A stretch of 8,597 bases of DNA from Anaerolinea thermophila (GTDB lineage Bacteria; Chloroflexota; Anaerolineae; Anaerolineales; DRKV01), in NCBI GenBank assembly GCA_020722405.1, contig DYKW01000071.1, positions 1-8,597 on the forward strand. Reading direction: 5' to 3'. The notes under the pieces were generated by a model. It did no database searches. It saw nothing but the letters and a program-made list of their open reading frames with translations, and was not told the DNA's origin. The position numbers and the translations under genes are program-made. Position 1 is the stretch's first letter, and every line of letters begins with the position of its first letter. Below are positions 1-5,485 of the stretch, piece after piece.

Positions 1-212
1 GAAGATCCAGGCGGCAGCCACAATCCAGCTTGACCTCCCGATAGACCACGGGCAGAGGTTTCTGTTGTTCCACCTTCAGGCCGCGTTGGGCCAAAAGTCA
101 GACAGGCTTCATACGCCGACTCCAGAAGGCCAGGCCCCAGAGCGCGGTGCACTTCAATAGCGGCACCGATCATGCTCTCCGTGATCTGGTCAAGATTTTC
201 CCGTTTTGTCAT
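1..212 (-). pseudogene. GxxExxY family protein, N-terminal part, frameshifted and cut by the window edge
   Basis: Reading leftwards from the ATG at 212-210, the product begins MTKRENLDQI and carries the family signature GLLESAY (G28, E31, Y34) inside a typical IGAAIEVHRALGPG context. The frame agrees with the family up to ACLTF (residue 40). The next family-like stretch, LAQRGLKVEQQKPLPVVYRE followed by VKLDCGCRLDL, lies in another frame, and the switch falls near 90-98. Relatives usually have a short 'xxEL' segment here, so loss of about 5 nt fits best. These proteins belong to the PD-(D/E)XK nuclease-like superfamily (PDDEXK_3) and their cellular function is not established. The RLD motif is present; the downstream ExK motif would lie outside the window. 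The N-terminal frame stays open to position 1, so a gene caller could report an intact partial CDS. Family recognition is firm; pseudogene status is less certain, since a sequencing error would look the same. Confidence 0.72.
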
Positions 213-249
213 CTCAGCGCTCTCTGCGTTCTCGGCGGTAAACAAATAC
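212..249. repeat. 9-bp tandem repeat plus left copy of a 29-bp inverted repeat
   Basis: Positions 212-238 are three tandem 9-bp units, TCTCAGCGC, TCTCTGCGT and TCTCGGCGG, followed by TAAACAAATAC. The first unit overlaps the start codon of the minus-strand GxxExxY gene. The last 29 bases (221-249) recur in inverted orientation at 8450-8478 with 25 of 29 identical; the four differences are at repeat positions 9, 10, 14 and 25. Similarity stops at 249, three bases before the -35 element of the plus-strand operon. The repeat is seen directly; its role as the end of a GxxExxY-associated element is inferred. Confidence 0.75.
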
Positions 250-252
250 AAT

Positions 253-281
253 TTGACCAAATGCCCCACTCCGTTTAAAAT
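253..281 (+). promoter_or_regulatory. sigma70-type promoter for the ridA operon
   Basis: TTGACC (253-258) matches the -35 consensus at 5 of 6 bases. TAAAAT (276-281) matches the -10 consensus at 5 of 6, with the ideal 17-bp spacer. Transcription would start near 288, leaving a leader of about 45 nt before the ridA ATG. It is the only well-placed promoter upstream of the plus-strand gene block and directly follows the repeat at 212-249. The motif match is observed; activity is inferred. Confidence 0.6.
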
Positions 282-318
282 CAACGAGCACCAACGACTA
301 AACCATCAAACCACGCCA

Positions 319-325
319 GAAAGGA
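319..325 (+). promoter_or_regulatory. Shine-Dalgarno sequence of ridA
   Basis: GAAAGGA lies 8 nt before the ATG at 334. It decides the ridA start: the frame is open back to an ATG at 172, but that extension would translate the tandem repeat and the promoter and has no RidA similarity. Confidence 0.75.
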
Positions 326-333
326 TTGCAACC

Positions 334-741
334 ATGAAACCCCAGAAAAAACAAATCATTATTGCACCCGATGCCCCAGCCGCCATTGGCCCGTACTCGG
401 TAGCCGTTCGCACCGGTCAACTTGTCTTTACCGCCGGGCAAATCGGCCTGGATCCGGCCACGGGACAAATGGTAAGTGGTGGAGTAGAAGCCGAAACGAG
501 ACAGGCCTTACTCAACCTCAAACACGTTCTCGAGGCTGCCGGGTCTAGTCTGGAGAATGTGGTTAAAACGACCGTTTTTTTACGAGACATGCAAGATTTT
601 GCCCGCATGAACGCGGTGTATGCCGAATTCTTTACCGAGAATTACCCAGCGCGCTCGGCGGTACAGGTCGCTGCCTTGCCGAAGGGCGCGGCAGTCGAAA
701 TTGAGGCTATCGCGCTGGTTCCTACACCCTACGGGGATTGA
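334..741 (+). CDS. ridA: RidA family 2-iminobutanoate/2-iminopropanoate deaminase
   Basis: A 135-residue protein of the usual RidA (YjgF/YER057c/UK114) length. Family proteins are cytosolic trimers that hydrolyse reactive enamine/imine intermediates released by PLP enzymes such as threonine dehydratase, giving 2-ketoacids and ammonia. The active-site signature is intact: Y21 in APAAIGPYS, R107 in YPARSAV and E122 in VEIEAIA correspond to Tyr17, Arg105 and Glu120 of E. coli RidA. FTAGQIGLDPATG and VVKTTVFLRDM are also typical. The Arg argues for true deaminase activity rather than an inactive relative. The start at 334 has a good Shine-Dalgarno sequence. It is the first gene after the promoter at 253-281, and its TGA lies 5 nt before the response-regulator ATG, so it is probably co-transcribed with the two-component genes. 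Its link to envelope polysaccharide genes is unexplained. Confidence 0.93.
   Translation: MKPQKKQIIIAPDAPAAIGPYSVAVRTGQLVFTAGQIGLDPATGQMVSGGVEAETRQALLNLKHVLEAAGSSLENVVKTTVFLRDMQDFARMNAVYAEFFTENYPARSAVQVAALPKGAAVEIEAIALVPTPYGD
733..737 (+). promoter_or_regulatory. Shine-Dalgarno sequence of the response regulator
   Basis: GGGGA, inside the last ridA codons, lies 9 nt before the ATG at 747. It supports 747 over the in-frame TTG at 738, which would overlap the ridA stop. Confidence 0.5.
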
Positions 742-746
742 TTGGC

Positions 747-1427
747 ATGAACGATGCCCTGATTCTCCTGGTGGATGACGAACCAAATATCACCCAACTG
801 GCACGCATATACTTGCAACAGGAAGGCTTCCGCTGCCTGGAAGCACGCGATGGCGCGCAAGCAATGCGCATGATTACCGATTATCAGCCGGCATTGGTTG
901 TGCTCGACTTGATGCTGCCAGAAATGGATGGTTTGACACTTTGTCGCCGCTTACGCGAAGAAGGCAATGCTGTGCCCGTATTGATGCTGACGGCACGCGA
1001 CGAAGACATGGATAAAATCCTGGGGTTGGAATTAGGCGCCGACGACTACATGACCAAACCCTTCAACCCGCGTGAATTGGTCGCGCGCGTCAAGGCCATT
1101 TTGCGGCGTAGTGGCCCGATACCTGAAGAAGACAACCAGGTCATCACTATCGAGGATCTGACCATTGATTTGGCCGCCCATGAAGTGAAAATACAGGGCA
1201 AGATAATTCCCATACGCAGCCAGGAGTTTAATTTGCTTAGGGTGTTAGCGCAGCATCATGGCATTGTCTTGTCGCGTGAAAAACTCCTTCGTTTGGCTTG
1301 GGGGTATGACTTCATGGGGCAGACCCGCACTGTGGATGTGCACATTAGCCACTTGCGCAAGCGTTTGGCCGGCAGCAAGGTGCACATCGAAACCATTAGT
1401 GGCGTAGGCTATAAACTCATTTCCTGA
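747..1427 (+). CDS. OmpR/PhoB-family response regulator
   Basis: A 226-residue DNA-binding response regulator. The receiver domain spans about residues 4-117, with acidic pocket D10/D11, phospho-acceptor D54 in VVLDLMLPEMDG, switch T82 in LMLTA and K104 in TKPF, all conserved. A winged-helix domain occupies about 131-226, with LTIDLAAHEV, RSQEFNLLRVLA and TVDVHISHLRKRL typical of the PhoB/OmpR recognition region, ending in IETISGVGYKL. It should be phosphorylated by the kinase encoded next door and then bind DNA as a dimer. The ATG at 747 is preferred; an in-frame TTG at 738 would add three residues. Its TGA overlaps the kinase ATG by 1 nt (TGATG), indicating translational coupling. Target genes cannot be read from the sequence; the downstream polysaccharide genes are natural candidates. 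Confidence 0.95.
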   Translation: MNDALILLVDDEPNITQLARIYLQQEGFRCLEARDGAQAMRMITDYQPALVVLDLMLPEMDGLTLCRRLREEGNAVPVLMLTARDEDMDKILGLELGADDYMTKPFNPRELVARVKAILRRSGPIPEEDNQVITIEDLTIDLAAHEVKIQGKIIPIRSQEFNLLRVLAQHHGIVLSREKLLRLAWGYDFMGQTRTVDVHISHLRKRLAGSKVHIETISGVGYKLIS

Positions 1428-2869
1428 TGTGGCATTCCTTGCGTACCCGGTTATTGTTGAGCCATTTGGCCGTTATCCTGGCAGTGCTGGCGGTCGTGGG
1501 CTTAGGGTTGTTTTTGTACGTGTTGAACAATCCCGCACTTGACCGCCAGGCTCTTTTGCGCTTGGAGACCGTTGCGCAGACTCTCACTCGCCGGTTTCAG
1601 GAATCTCCCCAATGGCTTTCTGGGCGTGCCTTGCAAACTGCTGTGCAGCGTGCTGCAGAAAACTACGATGTACGCATTCTGGTATTGAATAGCGATGGAC
1701 ATGTGGTGATTGATACCTCCCCTTCCGATGCCGCCTCCCTGACGATCCCCCCCCGGCTGTTGACGCGCGCCAACGGCCTGGCGCATGACGCTGATAACAA
1801 AGCGTGGCTTTTTGTCTCGCGTCACCTGCCACAAAGTGGCTACTTGTGGGTTGTCACACCACGTCCGGCACGTTTACAGGTTGTACGTTCGGTTTTTGGC
1901 GATGAATTACTTGGTCTCTTTGGGCGAGCGGCATCTGTGGCTCTGCTTATCTCCCTGGTGTTGGCTTATGCTATTGCTCGTTGGATTGTGGCTCCTCTAC
2001 AACGTGTGACTGCTTCTGCGCAGGCGCTGGCGCATGGAGAGACGCGCCCCGTCCCCATTGAAGGACCACAGGAAGCACGTTCGTTAGGGCAGGCTTTTAA
2101 TGTCATGCTTGAAGAGGTGCAGGCTAGCCGACGTTCCCAACAAGATTTTATCGCCAATGTCTCCCATGACCTGAAAACCCCGCTTACCTCCATCCAGGGA
2201 TACGCTCAAGCCCTCCTGGACGGTACAGCAGATGCGCCAGAACTGCGCCACCAGGCAGCCCAGGTGATTTACGACGAAGCCGCTCGTATGCACCGCATGG
2301 TGCTTGACCTGCTCGAACTGGCACGCTTCGATGCCGGTACCGTACACCTGGAGTTTTCTCCATTGTCGTTGAAGCCTTTGCTGCTTTCTGTGACGGAAAA
2401 ACTCAACCCGCTGGCCGCGGAAAAACAAATCAACCTGGCCGTACAGGCGGACGACGACCTGCCCTCTATTCCGGCAGATGCCGATCGCTTGACTCGCGTT
2501 TTTGCCAATTTAGTAGAAAATGCGATTCGCTACACCCCCCCAGGGGGCGCGGTGATCCTACGGGTTAGCCGGCAACCCGAAATGCTGCTCGTTACCGTGG
2601 AAGATACCGGTCCGGGTATCCCCCCGGATGTGCTGCCACGTATATTTGAACGGTTTTATCAGGGGGAATCTTCTCGCGCCGGGCGCAAAACGCGCGGTAG
2701 TGGCCTGGGGCTGGCAATCGCGGATGAAATCGTCCGCGCCCATAGTGGCAGGTTACGAGCGTTCAACCGCCCTCAGGGTGGCGCGTGTTTTGAAATACGG
2801 CTGCCCCTTCACCGTCTCTCCCAAATTACCACTGCTCGCCATTTTTCTAGTCATAAAATGTCCTCATGA
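1427..2869 (+). CDS. membrane sensor histidine kinase (HAMP-HisKA-HATPase)
   Basis: A 480-residue class I sensor kinase. Membrane segments at about 12-33 and 166-186 bracket an extracytoplasmic region of roughly 130 residues, whose ILVLNSDGHVVIDTS suggests a PAS/Cache-like sensor fold. HAMP follows (about 187-238). The HisKA H-box has phospho-accepting H247 in FIANVSHDLKTPLTSIQGYA. The ATPase domain has its N-box at N361-N365 (NLVENAIRYTPPGG), G1 box DTGPGIP (393-399), F-box IFERFYQ and G2 box GSGLGLA (424-430). All catalytic motifs are intact, so it should autophosphorylate and pass phosphate to the preceding regulator. The last 20 residues run past the ATPase fold and their codons lead into the overlap with the glycosyltransferase start. 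No Shine-Dalgarno sequence precedes the ATG, which fits TGATG coupling to the regulator. The signal sensed is unknown. Confidence 0.95.
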   Translation: MWHSLRTRLLLSHLAVILAVLAVVGLGLFLYVLNNPALDRQALLRLETVAQTLTRRFQESPQWLSGRALQTAVQRAAENYDVRILVLNSDGHVVIDTSPSDAASLTIPPRLLTRANGLAHDADNKAWLFVSRHLPQSGYLWVVTPRPARLQVVRSVFGDELLGLFGRAASVALLISLVLAYAIARWIVAPLQRVTASAQALAHGETRPVPIEGPQEARSLGQAFNVMLEEVQASRRSQQDFIANVSHDLKTPLTSIQGYAQALLDGTADAPELRHQAAQVIYDEAARMHRMVLDLLELARFDAGTVHLEFSPLSLKPLLLSVTEKLNPLAAEKQINLAVQADDDLPSIPADADRLTRVFANLVENAIRYTPPGGAVILRVSRQPEMLLVTVEDTGPGIPPDVLPRIFERFYQGESSRAGRKTRGSGLGLAIADEIVRAHSGRLRAFNRPQGGACFEIRLPLHRLSQITTARHFSSHKMSS

Positions 2870-3885
2870 CTACGCTCCCTTTTGTTTCGCTTATCGTTCC
2901 GTGTTACAATGAAGCACACACCATCCCCTTGTTGTTGCGTGCTTTGTATACCCAAACTTACCCTCTGGAACGTCTGGAGATCGTCATTGCCGATGGCATG
3001 TCCAGTGATGGTACTCGGGCCGCGGTTGCAGATTTTCAACGCCAGCATCCCGATCTAAATCTGCGTGTTGTGGATAATCCGCGCCGCAATATTCCCGCTG
3101 CGCTTAATGTCGCGTTAGGGGCCGCCCGCGGTGAAATTATCGTGCGCATGGACGCCCATTCCGTGCCCCACCCGCAGTATGTGGCGCACTGCGTAGCCGA
3201 TTTGCAAGCCGGGCGCGGGGACAACGTGGGTGGTGTATGGGATATTCACCCTGGCGCGCCGGGACCCGTTGCCCGTGGTATTGCCCTGGCAGCCGCACAT
3301 CGCTTTGGGGTAGGGGATGCCCGCTATCGTTATGCCGACCGTGCTCAGGCCGTAGATACTGTCCCATTTGGCGCCTTCTACTGTAGGTTGATTGCACGCA
3401 TTGGCGCTTTCGATGAAACCTTATTGACCAATGAAGATTATGAATTCAATGCCCGTATTCGACAATCGGGCGGCGTGGTGTGGTTAAACCCGGCAATCCG
3501 GGCGACTTACTATGCCCGCCCCACCTTATCTGCCTTGGTAAGGCAATACGCACGTTATGGCTTTTGGAAATGGCGCATGTTACAGCGTTACCCTGAGACC
3601 TTACGCTGGCGGCAGGCTCTGCCGCCGGTTTTTGTGCTGGGGATTGCAGTGCTCTCCCTCTTAGGGATATGGTGGTGGTTTGCGCGTTGGTTGTTGGCAT
3701 TGCAACTTGGAACATACCTTTTGCTTTTGGCGTTGATTGCGCTGCACACCGCCTATCGAGAGCGTTCCTTGTCTGTTGGCTTGTTTACTGCACTTGCCAT
3801 AGCCACGATGCACCTGGCCTGGGGTACTGCCTTTTTGTGGAGCATGATAAAATCGGCGCTTGCAAAAAAAACACCCAGCCGCTAA
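2866..3885 (+). CDS. GT2 family glycosyltransferase, ExoA-like
   Basis: A 339-residue GT-A fold transferase with a C-terminal membrane anchor. It opens with VSLIVPCYNEA (7-17), then IADGMSSDGT (41-50). The metal/nucleotide-sugar motif is RMDAH, with D96. NVGG, VDTVPFGAFYC and acceptor-side TNEDYEFNARI (E190/D191 as likely base region) follow, then RQYARYGFWKW. This order is characteristic of the ExoA (succinoglycan glucosyltransferase) group, though donor and acceptor cannot be assigned. Hydrophobic helices lie at about 254-271, 273-294 and 303-328, anchoring the enzyme in the cytoplasmic membrane where it could extend a lipid-linked oligosaccharide. The ATG overlaps the kinase stop by 4 nt (ATGA), so it is expected to be translated with the two-component system. 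It is followed by a 141-bp gap before the next gene. Confidence 0.92.
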   Translation: MTTLPFVSLIVPCYNEAHTIPLLLRALYTQTYPLERLEIVIADGMSSDGTRAAVADFQRQHPDLNLRVVDNPRRNIPAALNVALGAARGEIIVRMDAHSVPHPQYVAHCVADLQAGRGDNVGGVWDIHPGAPGPVARGIALAAAHRFGVGDARYRYADRAQAVDTVPFGAFYCRLIARIGAFDETLLTNEDYEFNARIRQSGGVVWLNPAIRATYYARPTLSALVRQYARYGFWKWRMLQRYPETLRWRQALPPVFVLGIAVLSLLGIWWWFARWLLALQLGTYLLLLALIALHTAYRERSLSVGLFTALAIATMHLAWGTAFLWSMIKSALAKKTPSR

Positions 3886-4026
3886 AAAGCATCAACAAAC
3901 TGGAGTCTGGCGAAAATCGACGGATGACCAATCCACAAATGGACACAGATTACGCACTCGCGAAAACCAATAGCGGCCAAATAAAAAACGCCAGCCTCCA
4001 GTGCCAAACGAACCTCTGAGGCTCTT
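3886..4026. other. intergenic gap between the two halves of the gene cluster
   Basis: This is the longest non-coding gap between plus-strand genes. It is A-rich and contains no convincing gene: an open frame running in from the glycosyltransferase ends at 4019 without recognisable similarity. A hairpin lies at its right end (3993-4023). No strong promoter was seen; TTGCAA followed by TAAAAA 17 bp later (about 3859-3887) is a poor match at both boxes. Whether the downstream three genes have their own transcript is unresolved. Confidence 0.5.
3993..4023 (+). promoter_or_regulatory. hairpin enclosing the sugar-transferase Shine-Dalgarno
   Basis: AGCCTC (3993-3998) and GAGGCT (4018-4023) form a perfect 6-bp stem with a 19-nt loop, followed by CTTTT leading into the TTG start at 4027. 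The right arm contains GAGG, the only Shine-Dalgarno candidate, 5 nt before the start. Pairing would hide it. It could act as a weak terminator, a translation brake or neither; the loop is long and the stem short. Confidence 0.3.
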
Positions 4027-5475
4027 TTGAATATTCAACCTGTTGAACCGATCCCTCTTACTGTACGTTGGCAGTTGCGACCACGTGAACGTCAAACCCT
4101 GTTGGTTATTGGTGATTTATTGGCGACAGGGATCGCACTGCTTGTAGCGCTTTTTTTCTGGTACCAGGGCGAAGCCTACCTGCAAAAATTTGGCTTCCAG
4201 GAATTTTTACGTACCCGTCCGCCCATATGGTTTTACGCCTTACCATTTATTTGGCTTGTTCTGATGGTAGAACTATATGACATCAAGGTTGCCGGAGAGT
4301 GGCGGCGTACGGTCAATGGCGTTTTAACAGCCGCTGGCATTGGCCTGGTAATTTACCTGACGCTGTATTTCGTGTACACGGATCCACCGCGTTCTTTGTT
4401 GCCGCGCCGTGGTGTAGCCGGTTTTCTGGTGGGGGCTTCGTTGTTTACCTTGCTTTGGCGGATGATGTACATTCGCATTTTTACCACCCCATATTTCATG
4501 CGGCGGGTGGTCATTGTAGGTGCAGGACGTTCAGGTCAGGCGTTGTTGCGCGTGATTAAAGGCTTGTGGCCGCCGCCTTTTTACCTGGTTGGACTACTAG
4601 ACGATGATCCGCAAAAACAAGGGCAATTAATTGAAGACTACCCGGTGTTGGGCGGTAGTCAAGCGTTAGAAAAGGTCATTCAAGAGCGCCACGTTTCCGA
4701 TGTCCTGGTGGCGATTTCCGGCGAAATTAGCCAACCGATGTTTGAGGCCTTGCTGGCTGCTCAAGAAAAAGGGATTGAAATTACTCGTATGCCGGTGATG
4801 TACGAGGAGTTGTTACAGCGGGTACCCATTCAATATTTGGATGCAACATGGCTGATACGCTCCTTTGTAGATGAAGCCCGCGTCAGTGGTTTTTACGCAC
4901 TTTCCAAGCGTTTGCTTGATATTTTCGGTGGTTTGGTGGGGGTCTTCTTTCTGCTGGTACTTTTCCCGCTAATAGCCCTTGCCATTTTCTTGGACGACGG
5001 GCGCCCGATTTTCTATACTCAAGAACGCCTGGGGCGTGGTGGACGGCCTTATCGTATTATCAAATTTCGCACCATGCGGCGAAATGCCGAAGCCAATGGC
5101 CGTGCTCAATGGGCTACAGAGAATGATGACCGTGCGACGCGGGTGGGGCGTATTTTACGAAAGACGCATCTCGATGAATTGCCCCAGTTTATCAATGTTC
5201 TACGGGGTGAAATGAGTCTGATAGGGCCGCGTGCCGAACGCCCAGAACTGATAGCCTACTTCGAAAAACACGTGCCTTTTTACCGTACTCGCATGCTTGT
5301 TAAACCGGGCATTACCGGTTGGGCGCAGGTCAACTACGGCTATACCTCCACCATCGAAGAAACCGGCATCAAATTGGAGTACGACCTGTATTACATCAAA
5401 CATCGTACATTGTGGATGGACTTGATTATCTTGATGCGCACCCCATGGACGATTGTTGGATTGCGTGGCCGTTAG
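4027..5475 (+). CDS. exopolysaccharide polyprenyl-phosphate sugar phosphotransferase (WbaP-like)
   Basis: A 482-residue initiating transferase that moves a sugar-1-phosphate from a nucleotide sugar to undecaprenyl phosphate in the cytoplasmic membrane. Four hydrophobic segments lie at about 25-45, 67-83, 98-117 and 129-147. A Rossmann-like CoA_binding_3 domain follows, with VVIVGAGRSGQALL (161-174) and LLDDDPQKQG. The catalytic bacterial sugar transferase domain starts at SKRLLDIFGG (293-302) with one membrane segment (about 302-322). It carries KFRTM, RKTHLDELPQFINVL with the Asp-Glu dyad D383/E384, MSLIGPRAERPE and KPGITGWAQVNYGY. The length fits full-size WbaP/Cps-type enzymes. The start is an unusual TTG at 4027; an in-frame stop at 3982-3984 rules out a much longer form, and no ATG lies near the N-terminus. 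The sugar specificity is not determined. Its TAG lies 10 nt before the next start. Confidence 0.93.
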   Translation: MNIQPVEPIPLTVRWQLRPRERQTLLVIGDLLATGIALLVALFFWYQGEAYLQKFGFQEFLRTRPPIWFYALPFIWLVLMVELYDIKVAGEWRRTVNGVLTAAGIGLVIYLTLYFVYTDPPRSLLPRRGVAGFLVGASLFTLLWRMMYIRIFTTPYFMRRVVIVGAGRSGQALLRVIKGLWPPPFYLVGLLDDDPQKQGQLIEDYPVLGGSQALEKVIQERHVSDVLVAISGEISQPMFEALLAAQEKGIEITRMPVMYEELLQRVPIQYLDATWLIRSFVDEARVSGFYALSKRLLDIFGGLVGVFFLLVLFPLIALAIFLDDGRPIFYTQERLGRGGRPYRIIKFRTMRRNAEANGRAQWATENDDRATRVGRILRKTHLDELPQFINVLRGEMSLIGPRAERPELIAYFEKHVPFYRTRMLVKPGITGWAQVNYGYTSTIEETGIKLEYDLYYIKHRTLWMDLIILMRTPWTIVGLRGR

Positions 5476-5478
5476 GAG
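5474..5478 (+). promoter_or_regulatory. Shine-Dalgarno sequence deciding the dehydratase start
   Basis: AGGAG overlaps the stop codon of the upstream gene and sits 7 nt before the GTG at 5486. It favours that GTG over the in-frame TTG at 5453, which would overlap the upstream gene by 23 nt. Confidence 0.65.
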
Positions 5479-5485
5479 CCTTGAC

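Noticed and set aside
172..333. N-terminal extension of RidA from an ATG at 172
   Set aside because: It would translate the tandem repeat, promoter and Shine-Dalgarno region, has no RidA similarity, and the 135-residue form from 334 has the family's normal length.
1747..1754. C8 tract in the histidine kinase gene as a phase-variation site
   Set aside because: The frame and protein (LTIPPRLLTR) continue sensibly through it, and nothing around it looks disrupted; a single short tract is weak evidence.
3859..3887. Promoter TTGCAA-17-TAAAAA before the sugar transferase
   Set aside because: Only 4 of 6 matches at each box, partly inside the upstream gene, and in an A-rich region where such matches arise by chance.
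3669..4019. Open frame of 116 codons running from the glycosyltransferase into the gap
   Set aside because: Half overlaps the conserved-frame glycosyltransferase; the remainder is low-complexity, without similarity or a good ribosome-binding site.
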